A stretch of DNA of 64,000 nt from contig NZ_LAXJ01000002.1 of NCBI RefSeq assembly GCF_001441615.1, positions 496,001-560,000 of the forward strand. Reading direction: 5' to 3'. This stretch comes from Roseovarius atlanticus. GTDB lineage: Bacteria; Pseudomonadota; Alphaproteobacteria; Rhodobacterales; Rhodobacteraceae. The position numbers and the translations under genes were made by a program. Shown here piece by piece: positions 17,778-25,987 of this stretch. Numbering within the stretch: position 1 is the first letter of the stretch; the number at the start of each line of letters is the position of its first letter. The notes beneath the pieces were generated by a model that was not told the origin of the DNA, did not search any database, and worked only from the letters and a program-made list of their open reading frames with translations.

Positions 17778-18545
17778 ATGAAAACCGCCCATCCCGCCAC
17801 GCCCCGCCAGGATCTCTCCGCCCAGATCGCCGAGGCGATCCGCGACGCCATCGTCGAAGGCCGGATGATCACCGGCGAACGCCTGCCGTCCGAGGCGGAG
17901 CTGTCCGAGCAATTCGGCGTCTCCCGCTCGACCGTGCGCGAGGCGCTCAAACGCCTGGCCGCGCAGTCGCTCATCCGCACCCAGCGCGGCGCGTTCGGCG
18001 GCGCCTTCGTCAACCGGCTCAGCTTTGAGGCGGCCTACAGCCAGCACATCACCACCTCCACGCTGCTTCTGTCGATGAACGCCGTCAGCTTCGAGACCGC
18101 CTGCGAGGCCCGCTATACCCTCGAACGCGCCTGCGCCCCCCTCGCCGCCCACCGCCGCACCACGGGCAGCCTCGCCACCATGCGCACCGAGATCGCGCGC
18201 CAGTCGCAACCCGACCTCTCGGATGAGGCCTTCTGCGCCTCCGACGTAACCCTGCACCGCGCCCTCGTTGACGCGGCGCAAAACCCCGTGCTCAGCTACC
18301 AGCTTGCCGGCGCGGTCGAGGCAATGCAGCCCTTGATGAACATGATCACCTTCACCGCCCGCTCCCGCGGCGAAATCGTCGCCCTGCACACCGCCCTTAC
18401 CGACGCGCTGGAACATCAGGATGCCCAAGCCGCCGACACCGCCCTGCACCGGCTCGAGGCCTACACTCTCACCCTTGGCCGCGACGTGATGGCCAGCCGC
18501 GCGCGAAACGCGACCAAGCGCACGCCACCCTCTTCCTCTGGCTGA
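17778..18545 (+). CDS. GntR/FadR-family transcriptional regulator (FCD domain)
   Basis: The 255-residue regulator has an N-terminal winged helix (residues about 13-80) with RLPSEAELSEQFGVSRSTVREALKRL, and an all-helical FCD ligand domain, including VTLHRALVDAAQNPVL with its metal/ligand His and a later ALHTAL His. It faces the DUF2182...dmdA-acuI run. In Ruegeria a GntR gene named dmdR adjoins dmdA-acuI, so this may be its counterpart, but here four genes intervene and I cannot confirm orthology. The last codons run into a dispersed repeat. Confidence 0.88.
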   Translation: MKTAHPATPRQDLSAQIAEAIRDAIVEGRMITGERLPSEAELSEQFGVSRSTVREALKRLAAQSLIRTQRGAFGGAFVNRLSFEAAYSQHITTSTLLLSMNAVSFETACEARYTLERACAPLAAHRRTTGSLATMRTEIARQSQPDLSDEAFCASDVTLHRALVDAAQNPVLSYQLAGAVEAMQPLMNMITFTARSRGEIVALHTALTDALEHQDAQAADTALHRLEAYTLTLGRDVMASRARNATKRTPPSSSG

Positions 18546-18554
18546 AAATATCCC
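18533..18554 (+). repeat. Dispersed intergenic motif, copy 2
   Basis: TTCCTCTGGC-N2-AAAATATCCC covers the last codons and stop of the GntR gene (stop at 18543-18545). It is the second of three copies in the window. The gene therefore ends inside the repeat, so its last residues (SSSG) come from the element. Confidence 0.7.
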
Positions 18555-18680
18555 CGCCGGAGGCCCCGACGGCACCAGCCTCACGACGACCGGATAGCGC
18601 GTCACACCTGAACCCGCCCCGAGGTGGCGGCCAAAGGCCGACGCCGAGACAACCGGCGTGCGGGCCCAGCGCGCACTCCG

Positions 18681-18875
18681 CTAGTCCAAGCTGCGCGCCT
18701 CGTCGATCAGCAGGATCGGAATGCCAGACCGGATCGGAAACGCAAGCCCGGCATTCCGGCTGATCAGCTCATGCGCGTCCGCATCGTATTCCAGAACCGA
18801 ATGTGTCTGCGGGCAGATCAGCGCCTCCAGCATGTGCCGGTCGAACTCGGGCGCCGTCGCATCCGCGTCGCTCAT
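18681..18875 (-). CDS. Trm112-family small protein
   Basis: The 64-residue protein has [16 protein letters not shown] followed by [17 protein letters not shown], the pattern of bacterial Trm112/UPF0434 (YcaR) proteins. The usual zinc Cys pairs are reduced to one Cys here, as in many bacterial members. Eukaryotic Trm112 activates methyltransferases; the bacterial role is unclear. The ATG overlaps the stop of the Lon-domain gene (ATGA). Confidence 0.85.
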   Translation of the reverse strand: MSDADATAPEFDRHMLEALICPQTHSVLEYDADAHELISRNAGLAFPIRSGIPILLIDEARSLD

Positions 18876-19516
18876 TGCATCATCTCCCTGTCGTCGCCAC
18901 TGCGCAGATCGTACTCGATCAGGGTCACCAATGTCTCGCGCCGCGTCGACAGGCTCGGCGCTTCCAAAAGCGCCTGCTTGTCCTCCGGCTCGAATCCCAG
19001 CAGCATCGACAGCGAGTTGATCAGCAACTCGTCCTCCGCCTCCTTCAGCGTCTCCCAGTCGGTCGAGAGTTCCCGCGCCTCGAAATAGCGCGACAGAAGG
19101 TTCATGAAGGAGTCGCGGTTGAATCCCGGATCGCTGTCGCCCGGCTCCAGATCCTGCTCGAACCCCTCCCAGCCGACCTGCGCCCGGCGATAGGGCGTGA
19201 ACCCTTCCACCTCGGACGCCACGCGATACCGCGACACGCCCGACAGCGTGATCATGTACCGCCCGTCCTCGGTTTCGGAAAACTGGGTCACACGCCCGGC
19301 ACAGCCGATCCGGTGCAGCCCATGCTCGCCGGCTCGTGCGCCGGGGTCCGGCTGCACCATCCCGATCAGCCGATGCGGCGTTTTCAGCGCATCGTCGAGC
19401 ATCGCCAGATAGCGCGGCTCGAAGAGGTGCAACGGCAGTCGCGAGCGCGGCAAAAGCAGCGCACCCGGCAACGGAAAGACCGGGATTACCTCCGGCAGAT
19501 CACCCTGTATTATCAT
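18872..19516 (-). CDS. LON peptidase substrate-binding-domain protein
   Basis: The 214-residue protein carries only the N-terminal Lon (LAN) domain: [34 protein letters not shown] at residues about 11-44 is diagnostic. No AAA+ or protease domain is present, so it is a stand-alone PUA-like domain, not the Lon protease. It follows the thioredoxin gene by 27 bases and overlaps Trm112. The trio trx-LonN-Trm112 forms a compact unit. Function is unknown. Confidence 0.88.
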   Translation of the reverse strand: MIIQGDLPEVIPVFPLPGALLLPRSRLPLHLFEPRYLAMLDDALKTPHRLIGMVQPDPGARAGEHGLHRIGCAGRVTQFSETEDGRYMITLSGVSRYRVASEVEGFTPYRRAQVGWEGFEQDLEPGDSDPGFNRDSFMNLLSRYFEARELSTDWETLKEAEDELLINSLSMLLGFEPEDKQALLEAPSLSTRRETLVTLIEYDLRSGDDREMMQ

Positions 19517-19543
19517 GTCCGGTGACCTAGCCCGCGGGGCGCG

Positions 19544-20458
19544 TCAGGCAAATATCATCGAGCTCAATTTGCGGCGCCCCGCCTGCGCCACCGGATCGCT
19601 GGGTTTGAGCGCGTCGAATATGGTGAAAAGCTGCGTCTTCGCGGCGGCGTCATTCCACTCGCGATCGCGCCGGAAAAGCTCCAACAGTTCGTCCACCGCC
19701 TCCTGCGTCTGGCCCGAGGCGTGCAGCGCCTGCGCCAGGTCGAACCGCGCCTGGTGGTCGTCCGGGTTTGCCTCCACCTTCTCGCGCAATTCGCTGACCG
19801 GCCCCGCATCCGCAGCCTGCCGCGCCAGCGCCAGCTGCGCCGCCGCCGCTTCCAGTTCCGGCGCCTTGGAAATCTCCGCCGGCGCGCCGTTCAGGATCGC
19901 CTCGGCCTGCTCCAGGTCGTCCATCGCGATATGGCTCGACACCAGGCCCGCATAGGCGGCGGCGTTCTTGTCGTCCTCCTGCAGGATCGCGGCGAAGGTC
20001 TGCGCCGCATCCGCCGCCGCCCCCTGCTCCAGCATCTCCTGCGCCGCCGCGATGGCTTCGTCCAGCCCCGAGTCGCCCTCCGCGCCGCCCGCGGCCTGCA
20101 CCACGCGGTTCACGAAAGCGTCGATCTCCGATCCCGGCACCGCGCCCTGGAACCCGTCGATCGGCTGACCCTGCCAGAAGGCATAGACCATCGGGATCGA
20201 CTGCACCCGCAACTGCTGCGCGATCATCTGGTTCTCGTCGACATTGACCTTGGCCATCTTCACGGCGCCGTTCGCCTTGGTCACCGCCGCCTCCAACTGC
20301 GGGCCCAGCGTCTTGCACGGCCCGCACCACGGCGCCCAGAAATCCACGATCACCGGCACGGTCTGCGAGGCCTCGACGACCTCGGTCATGAAGTCCGCCT
20401 CCGAGACGTCCTTGATCAGGTCGGTCTGGGGTTGGGTCTGGCCACCAAGTTCAAGCAT
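19544..20458 (-). CDS. Thioredoxin-domain co-chaperone (YbbN/CnoX-like)
   Basis: The 304-residue protein has an N-terminal thioredoxin fold with the intact redox motif WAPWCGPCKTL at residues about 41-51, then Ala-rich TPR-like helices to the C-terminus (AAYAGLVSSHIAMDDLEQAEAIL and similar). This layout matches YbbN/CnoX, which delivers protein to GroEL. E. coli YbbN lacks the active CxxC, while alphaproteobacterial members keep it. The ATG at 20458 has GGAGGA four bases upstream. Confidence 0.9.
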   Translation of the reverse strand: MLELGGQTQPQTDLIKDVSEADFMTEVVEASQTVPVIVDFWAPWCGPCKTLGPQLEAAVTKANGAVKMAKVNVDENQMIAQQLRVQSIPMVYAFWQGQPIDGFQGAVPGSEIDAFVNRVVQAAGGAEGDSGLDEAIAAAQEMLEQGAAADAAQTFAAILQEDDKNAAAYAGLVSSHIAMDDLEQAEAILNGAPAEISKAPELEAAAAQLALARQAADAGPVSELREKVEANPDDHQARFDLAQALHASGQTQEAVDELLELFRRDREWNDAAAKTQLFTIFDALKPSDPVAQAGRRKLSSMIFA

Positions 20459-20473
20459 CGGATCCTCCGCATC

Positions 20474-20510
20474 GCGTGGGCATGTCATTTGCCGTCTAAA
20501 TGGCCCACGC
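20474..20510 (-). promoter_or_regulatory. Hairpin in leader of thioredoxin gene
   Basis: GCGTGGGC (20474-20481) and GCCCACGC (20503-20510) form a perfect 8-bp stem with a 21-base loop, ending 15 bases before the thioredoxin ATG and close to its ribosome site. No T-run follows, so it is not a standard terminator. It could affect translation or message stability. Confidence 0.35.
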
Positions 20511-20591
20511 GGCCCCATGTTGCAAGGGGCGGCCGGGCCGGCGCCGGTTCGCACACCGTGCGCTCTGTTCACTCCAAGGGGCGGACAATGG

Positions 20592-20633
20592 CACCGACGC
20601 TTTACCGACGCAAATACCGACGCGATACCGACA
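20592..20633 (+). repeat. Four phased ACCGACGC repeats, locus A
   Basis: ACCGAC units occur four times with starts at 20593, 20604, 20616 and 20627, that is every 11-12 bases. The inner two are TACCGACGC. A related cluster is at 45636-45676 in opposite orientation. The roughly one-helical-turn spacing favours protein binding over chance. It lies upstream of the thioredoxin gene and beyond the end of the unknown operon. Confidence 0.6.
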
Positions 20634-20656
20634 GGCTTTCAGCGCCTCCGAATCGC

Positions 20657-20953
20657 TTAACTTTTGCCCGCGGGCAGCGGCAGACACCCCGGCAGCCCGG
20701 CGGGCAGAACCACCCGTCCGCCGGCCCGGTACAGCGCCAGTCCCAGCCCCGGCGCATCGCTGCGCACCGCGACGCATGCGCCTCCGCCGCCCACAACCGC
20801 AGCCCCGCGCGGCAGGTTGGCGACGAAATCCTCCTCGGGAAACAGCACGATAGCCCCCGGCGCCGCGTCCGTGGCCACCATCACCAGCATCAGTGTTCCG
20901 ATCCAGCCCGCCACCACGCAGGCCAAAGCCAGCGCCCAGCGCCTAATAGTCAT
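20657..20953 (-). CDS. Small membrane-anchored protein, unknown
   Basis: The 98-residue protein begins with an Arg-capped hydrophobic helix (residues about 6-26), probably a membrane anchor or uncleaved signal, followed by a Gly/Val-rich periplasmic part with two Cys (GACVAV, PGCLPL). No family recognised. Its ATG overlaps the previous gene by 11 bases, making it the last gene of a four-gene operon. Length is plausible for a small accessory subunit. Confidence 0.55.
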   Translation of the reverse strand: MTIRRWALALACVVAGWIGTLMLVMVATDAAPGAIVLFPEEDFVANLPRGAAVVGGGGACVAVRSDAPGLGLALYRAGGRVVLPAGLPGCLPLPAGKS

Positions 20954-22007
20954 GGACGTGCTCCAGCCGCAGGCGCGCGACGCCCTCCGCCTCGTCCATC
21001 TCGCGCAATCGCTGGGCCAGGTCGGTCACGTTAACGATTACCAGATGCCGCGAATCGCCATAGCCCTGGCGTTCGAAGGAATGGATCGCCCCCGCCACCG
21101 TCTCGGCCTGCGACAGCGCCGTGAACATGATCTGGTCATTGCCCGCGATCTCGACGAAGTCTGCCCCCGCCCCGGCCATCTCCTGCAGGATGTGTGTCAG
21201 TGCGCGATAGCGCGGCGTCTCGATCTCGATGCCGCCGTCCACCGGCCCGACCACGTCGACCGTGCCCATGCCCTGCAACGCCGCCTCGCTGATCCCGGTC
21301 ACGATCATGCGCAGGGTCAATGCGTCCGCGCCCACCTGCGCCACCGCGTCCTCGATCACCCGCGCATAGGCCGCCTTCGCGCCATATTCCAGACCCAGCG
21401 CAATCCGCCGTTCGCGGTCACGCAACACATCGGTGGCATTGGTCGCCAGATCCTCGCGGTCGGCCTGGAAATCCCACTTGTACCACGGCACCTGTTGCAG
21501 GAACTGCGCATAGGCCCGCGCCTGGTCGGCCGACAGATCGTCCAGCGCCGCGCGCTCGGGCCCGCGCCACCACGCCGCCAGCCGTCCCAGCGTTTCCTCA
21601 TAGGCCGCCTTGGCCAGCAGCTCGGCGGTAAAGCTCACCCCGATCACATAGATCGTCTGCTTGCTCTGGGTGGTGAACCCGCCATGCTCGGCGCTCTCAT
21701 GGCTCAGCGCACACAGGCTCGACCAGAACCCGCCGATCGCCTGCATGTACCCGAACTCATGCGGGTCGCCCGCGCTGATCACCTGCGCATAATCGTCATA
21801 GGCATGGACGATATGCCATTCCGGATAGGTCATCAGCGTCCGCGACTCCGCGCGCCGATGCTCGGGCGGCAGACGGGGCGTATAGGTCTCGGGCTTGGCC
21901 GCAGGGATACAGGCAAGCTCGTTATAGGCCACCGGCGCCAGCAGCCCCGCGATCAGCACGACCATGACCAGCCCCAGCCGCACCAGCCATCGAAAAAGAC
22001 GCCGCAT
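20943..22007 (-). CDS. Membrane-anchored protein, unknown function
   Basis: The 354-residue protein has one N-terminal membrane helix (residues about 8-27) and a large periplasmic body. Recurring features are YPEWHIVHAYDDYA near residue 61, SLCALSHESAEHGGF, and a C-terminal domain with HLVIVNVTDLAQRL. I do not recognise a family or catalytic motif, although His/Glu-rich stretches could bind metal. It overlaps the preceding gene by one base (TGATG) and the next by 11. The context is an oxidoreductase and two small membrane proteins. Confidence 0.65.
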   Translation of the reverse strand: MRRLFRWLVRLGLVMVVLIAGLLAPVAYNELACIPAAKPETYTPRLPPEHRRAESRTLMTYPEWHIVHAYDDYAQVISAGDPHEFGYMQAIGGFWSSLCALSHESAEHGGFTTQSKQTIYVIGVSFTAELLAKAAYEETLGRLAAWWRGPERAALDDLSADQARAYAQFLQQVPWYKWDFQADREDLATNATDVLRDRERRIALGLEYGAKAAYARVIEDAVAQVGADALTLRMIVTGISEAALQGMGTVDVVGPVDGGIEIETPRYRALTHILQEMAGAGADFVEIAGNDQIMFTALSQAETVAGAIHSFERQGYGDSRHLVIVNVTDLAQRLREMDEAEGVARLRLEHVHDY

Positions 22008-22420
22008 CAGGCGCGCGCGCCCCGGTCCAGCACGGTTCCCGCGAACAGCGCAAAGCCCCCCAGCGCGATATGCGGAAGGTTGGCAAGGATCCGCGGCACC
22101 GACAGCGAAAACCCCTGGGACGGGTTGGTAACGATTCCGAAATCAAGAAAACCGTAAGCTGTGAAGATTCCGAATATCCCGTCTGCCAGGTACAGCGCAC
22201 CGAAAATAATCAGGAAAATTTTTGCCGCCCGGTGGCCGATGATCCCTGCCGCAAGCGCCCAAAGCGCAGACACCACGTGCAGCGCATCGTCGAACGGATC
22301 CAGCGCGAAGATCCCGAAGGCCAGACCGTCCTCATCGGTCAGCCCGGGAATGTAGTTTATCGAGGCCGCCGCCAGCAGCGCGGCGGTGTAGAAGAAACAA
22401 ATCCTGCAAAGAAGGCTCAT
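22007..22420 (-). CDS. Four-helix integral membrane protein, unknown
   Basis: The 137-residue protein is almost entirely hydrophobic, with four predicted transmembrane segments (about residues 6-24, 46-62, 67-92 and 112-131) and short loops. DPFDDALHVVSALWALAAG resembles DUF4383-like small membrane proteins, but I would not insist. It starts inside the stop of the oxidoreductase gene (ATGA), so the two are translationally coupled. The rest of the longer upstream frame is a shadow of the oxidoreductase. Confidence 0.65.
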   Translation of the reverse strand: MSLLCRICFFYTAALLAAASINYIPGLTDEDGLAFGIFALDPFDDALHVVSALWALAAGIIGHRAAKIFLIIFGALYLADGIFGIFTAYGFLDFGIVTNPSQGFSLSVPRILANLPHIALGGFALFAGTVLDRGARA

Positions 22421-23904
22421 AACGTCACCAGATAACGGTCCCAAAGGTTGTTGCGGAATATAAGGTCCGGATCGAGCGCGCGTTTCGCCGCCGCGAACTC
22501 CGCCGCGCGTGGATAGGCGCGCAGCAATTGTTCGGGTGTGGCGTGGGGCCGGTACGGCAGATAGTAAGTTCCGCCGATCCCCGTCACCCCGTCGATCATC
22601 GCACGGGTCATCCGCGCCATGTCCGCCTCGGCCCGCGCGGTCATCTCCTGGCTGAACGACATGACGGCGGCAATCCGTGGCACGCCCGCATAGGCCAGCA
22701 CGCTCTCGGAGTCGCGGTCGACAAAGCGCAGCGTGACGTTCAGAAACTCCTGGTAAGAGGCCGGAATGATCTCGCGGCAAAGCGCCAGGAACTCGGTGAA
22801 CCGTTCCGGTGCCACGAAATATTCGTGCAGGATATCCGTCCGGTTCGGGTCGCGGTCATCCAGCGTGATCACCGGCTCGTTCATCAATGCATTGCGCGTC
22901 ACCGCCCCACCGCCCAGCGCCGGGCCCAGTTCCGTCTCGAACCACCAGCGCAGCGACTTGAACGGCTCGTTCCCCAGTTGCCAGCGATAGACACGCGCCG
23001 CCACATGCGCCGCCATGTTCGACCCGCCCGCAGTCTCCAGCGCGTCCTGATCGTCGGTCGGCCGATAGGTGATCAATAGCGCCTTCTCAAAGAACGACGC
23101 GCGTTCGACGTTAAGCCGCCCATAGGCCATGCTGACCGTTTCGTCATTCAGCGCTTCAACGAACCGCGCCCCGAATTCCTCTGCCCGCATCTCCTCGAAC
23201 TGGGGCACCAGCCGCCGGTTAGGCGCCATCTCGACCACCATCTGGGTGATCGCCCCGGTCAGGCCGTAGCCCCCCATCGTCTGCCCGAAAAGCTCCGCGT
23301 TCTGTTGCCGCGAGCAGGTCACCAACTCGCCATCGGGCAGGACCATGTCAAAGCTGCGCACCGTGGCCCCCATCGGCCCCAGCTTGACCGGCCAGCCATG
23401 CGCATTGACGCAAAACGTCGCCGCGACCCCGAAATCATTGTTGGATTGCATGACCTTGGGCCCGAACCCAAGCGGGTCCAGCGCGGCAATCACTTCAGAC
23501 CAGCGTGTCCCGGCCTGCACCCGGAACGTGCCGTTGTCACTGTCGGGTTCCACGAAGCCGCCCTGACAGGTGATCGCGTGTCCGTCCCGCGGAATGGCCC
23601 GTCCGCCCATCGAATGCCGTGCCGCCCCCACGTTGACCGGTCGGCCTGCCGCCCGCGCGTTGGCAATCTCGGCGCGAAGGGCCGCAGCAAGCGCATCGCC
23701 CCGCTTGTCTTTGATGATCAGATGAGAGTGCACGGGCGTCGCGCTCAGTCCGCTGGCATCGTTCAAACGGCCCGGGCCGCCTTCGGGCCTGATCCACGAC
23801 ACCCCGTCATTGCCCGGCAGATCCGCGCTCAACCGCGACGTCAGCGCCCCGCCCAAAAGGGCTCCGCTGCCGAACAGAATCGCACGTCTGGACAGTTTGC
23901 GCAT
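22417..23904 (-). CDS. FAD-binding oxidoreductase (aldonolactone/alditol oxidase type), Tat-exported
   Basis: The 495-residue protein opens with SRRAILFGSGALLGGALTS, a twin-arginine-like signal. A PCMH-type FAD domain follows (GRPVNVGAARHSMGGRAIP, VQAGTRWSEVIAALDPLG, NNDFGVAATFCVNAHG). The C-terminal half resembles D-arabinono-1,4-lactone oxidase proteins. The GARHS region suggests covalent His-linked FAD. I use ATG 23904 (AGGGA six bases upstream) over ATG 23925, whose ribosome site would abut it. The substrate is unknown; a periplasmic polyol or lactone is possible. First gene of a tight four-gene operon. Confidence 0.78.
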   Translation of the reverse strand: MRKLSRRAILFGSGALLGGALTSRLSADLPGNDGVSWIRPEGGPGRLNDASGLSATPVHSHLIIKDKRGDALAAALRAEIANARAAGRPVNVGAARHSMGGRAIPRDGHAITCQGGFVEPDSDNGTFRVQAGTRWSEVIAALDPLGFGPKVMQSNNDFGVAATFCVNAHGWPVKLGPMGATVRSFDMVLPDGELVTCSRQQNAELFGQTMGGYGLTGAITQMVVEMAPNRRLVPQFEEMRAEEFGARFVEALNDETVSMAYGRLNVERASFFEKALLITYRPTDDQDALETAGGSNMAAHVAARVYRWQLGNEPFKSLRWWFETELGPALGGGAVTRNALMNEPVITLDDRDPNRTDILHEYFVAPERFTEFLALCREIIPASYQEFLNVTLRFVDRDSESVLAYAGVPRIAAVMSFSQEMTARAEADMARMTRAMIDGVTGIGGTYYLPYRPHATPEQLLRAYPRAAEFAAAKRALDPDLIFRNNLWDRYLVTL

Positions 23905-23963
23905 AAGATTTCCCTGCTGCGCCATTCCTTTATCACATGATCAGAGAAACGGGCGAAAATCAC

Positions 23964-23989
23964 AGGTCCGGTTTTCCATACCCGGACCT
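23964..23989 (-). terminator. Candidate terminator downstream of xthA
   Basis: AGGTCCGG and CCGGACCT form a perfect 8-bp stem with a 10-base loop. Reading on the minus strand it is followed by GTGATTTT. A second, A/T-rich stem (AAAAAATC/GATTTTTT, 24076-24094) lies directly behind the xthA stop. Either could end xthA transcription. Confidence 0.45.
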
Positions 23990-24099
23990 TTACCGGGCTG
24001 AACCCGCGCTTCGGGCCCGCTGCCGAATGCGCGATGCCACCCGGCGCACACAAGAATTTTCAAAAATTCTGGCCCAAAAAATCCCCGATTTTTTGCCGG

Positions 24100-24888
24100 C
24101 TACAAATCGAACGTCGCAAAGACCGGCGCGTGGTCCGACGGCTTTTCCCAGCCTCTTGCGGCCCTGATGATCCGGCTGGAATGCGCCGCCGACTTGATGT
24201 CGTCACTGGCCCAGATGTGATCCAGCCGCCGCCCCTTGTCGGCCGCATCCCAGTCCTTGGCCCGGTACGACCACCAACTGTAAAGCTGTCCATCGGGAAT
24301 GTCCGCGCGGGTGACGTCGGTCCAACCGCCAGCCTCCTGCGCGTTGTTAAGATGCTCCACCTCGACGGGTGTGTGGCTCACCACCTTCAAAAGCTGTTTA
24401 TGGCTCCACACATCATCCTCGCGCGGAGCGATGTTGAGATCGCCCACAAGAATGGATTTCTGCGGCCTCTCCGCACGGAACCAGTCGCGCATCTCGGTCA
24501 GGTAGTCCAGCTTCTGACCGAACTTCACGTTCACCTCGCGGTCCGGCACATCGCCACCCGCTGGAACGTAGAAATTATGGATCACCACGCCGTTCTCCAA
24601 CGCGCCCGCCACGTGACGTGCATGACCCAGCAAAGCAAAGTCCTTGTCGCCCACGTCGCGGATGGGCAGCTTCGACAGGATCGCCACGCCGTTGTACCCT
24701 TTCTGCCCGCGGGCGATCATGTGGGTGTAACCAAGCGCCGCGAACCCCTCGAACGGGATCTTCTCGACCGGTGATTTGCACTCCTGCAGGCACAGAATAT
24801 CCGGCGCCTCCTCCTGCAACAGTTTCAGGACGATCGGCTCGCGCAGGCGGACCGAGTTGATGTTCCAGGTGGCAAGCGTAAAGGACAT
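24100..24888 (-). CDS. xthA: Exodeoxyribonuclease III
   Basis: The 262-residue Mg-dependent AP endonuclease/3'-5' exonuclease acts in base excision repair. Family motifs are seen in order: ATWNINSVR, LCLQECK with the metal-binding Glu, YNGVAILSK, GDLNIAP, and the C-terminal RRLDHIWAS and SDHAPVFATF. The ATG at 24888 has AGGAG four bases upstream, and the longer reading is rejected. Length is normal. Confidence 0.95.
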   Translation of the reverse strand: MSFTLATWNINSVRLREPIVLKLLQEEAPDILCLQECKSPVEKIPFEGFAALGYTHMIARGQKGYNGVAILSKLPIRDVGDKDFALLGHARHVAGALENGVVIHNFYVPAGGDVPDREVNVKFGQKLDYLTEMRDWFRAERPQKSILVGDLNIAPREDDVWSHKQLLKVVSHTPVEVEHLNNAQEAGGWTDVTRADIPDGQLYSWWSYRAKDWDAADKGRRLDHIWASDDIKSAAHSSRIIRAARGWEKPSDHAPVFATFDL

Positions 24889-25010
24889 GAGGCTCCTGTC
24901 GGTTCGGTGTGTCGGGTCGCGGGGATATAAAACCCAGCGCCGCTCACAGCACAAGCCGGAAGGCATCCGGTGCAACCAAGATGTCCCAACTCGGAAAAAC
25001 CATTCTGGTG

Positions 25011-25037
25011 AAAAAAGACCCCGGCCAGGCCGGGGTC
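25011..25037 (-). terminator. Rho-independent terminator of the response-regulator gene
   Basis: GACCCCGGCC and GGCCGGGGTC form a perfect 10-bp stem, which on the minus strand runs into six T residues (25016-25011). It lies 92 bases past the response-regulator stop at 25129. A strong intrinsic terminator by sequence. Confidence 0.85.
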
Positions 25038-25128
25038 AGTCCAACAGGGAGGTGCATAGGTTTAGACCCGTATGCGGCGGGTTGGTCGTATCTCTGCCGG
25101 GCGGCGCGGCACGCGGCCTGCCCCCCGA

Positions 25129-25815
25129 TCAAGCCAGAAGGCGATAGCCGCCCGACTCTGTCACCAGCAAACGCGCGTTGGAGGGATCTGGTTCAATTTT
25201 CTGACGCAGACGGTAGATATGGGTTTCGAGCGTGTGGGTCGTCACCCCGGCGTTATAGCCCCAGACCTCGTGCAACAGCACATCGCGCGCCACAACGCCC
25301 TCGGGCGACCGGTAGAGGAACTTCAGGATATTGGTTTCCTTTTCCGTCAGACGGATCTTGCGATCCTCGTCGGTGATCAGCATCTTCATCGCCGGCTTGA
25401 ACGTGTAGGGTCCAAGCTGAAAAATCGCATCCTCGGACTGTTCGTGCTGACGCAACTGCGCCCGAAGACGGGCCAGCAGGACGGGAAACTTGAACGGCTT
25501 GGTGATGTAATCGTTCGCGCCCGCATCCAGGCCCAGGATCGTGTCGGCGTCTCCGTCATGCCCTGTCAGCATCACGATGGGCGCCTTCACGCCCTGCTTT
25601 CGCATCAACCGGCATAGTTCGCGGCCATCGGTGTCGGGCAGGCCTACGTCAAGGATGACCAGGTCATGAATGCCCTCCTTGGCATGTGCCATGGCCTCGG
25701 CACCGTTCCCGGCTTCCAGGACGTCGAAGTCCTCGGTCATCACAAGCTGTTCGCTAAGCGCCTCGCGCAGGTCGTCGTCATCGTCCACAAGCAGAATTTT
25801 CTTCAGCTGAGCCAT
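25129..25815 (-). CDS. OmpR/PhoB-family response regulator (possibly CenR)
   Basis: The 228-residue regulator has an N-terminal receiver domain with acidic pocket DDDDDLREAL, phospho-acceptor Asp in LVILDVGLPDTDG, LTGHD, and Lys in KPFKFPVLLARL. A C-terminal winged-helix domain follows, with RLTEKETNILKFLYRS and VTTHTLETHIYRLRQKIE. No histidine kinase gene adjoins it. Orphan regulators of this type in Rhodobacterales include the essential envelope regulator CenR, which the sequence may represent; that name is inference. The ATG at 25815 has GAGGA eight bases upstream. Confidence 0.87.
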   Translation of the reverse strand: MAQLKKILLVDDDDDLREALSEQLVMTEDFDVLEAGNGAEAMAHAKEGIHDLVILDVGLPDTDGRELCRLMRKQGVKAPIVMLTGHDGDADTILGLDAGANDYITKPFKFPVLLARLRAQLRQHEQSEDAIFQLGPYTFKPAMKMLITDEDRKIRLTEKETNILKFLYRSPEGVVARDVLLHEVWGYNAGVTTHTLETHIYRLRQKIEPDPSNARLLVTESGGYRLLA

Positions 25816-25987
25816 CGTCTTGTTCCTCGTTGCCTGCACGCTACTTGTGCCACCGCACCGCCACCGACAAGATCTGTGACAGGTCAATCACGGGCTAGTT
25901 ATGGAACAGAGTGAATTGTTTCATTCGGTTACAAAAGACTGTAATCGAGAGCCTCTAACCAACGTCACGGATCAGGAAGGGCGCGTG

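Noticed and set aside
18872..19516. Lon protease
   Set aside because: Only the N-terminal substrate-binding domain is present; no ATPase or Ser-Lys protease region follows.
20592..20633. CRISPR-like array
   Set aside because: Units are only 8-9 bases with 2-4-base spacers, so this is a phased binding-site type repeat and no cas genes are present.
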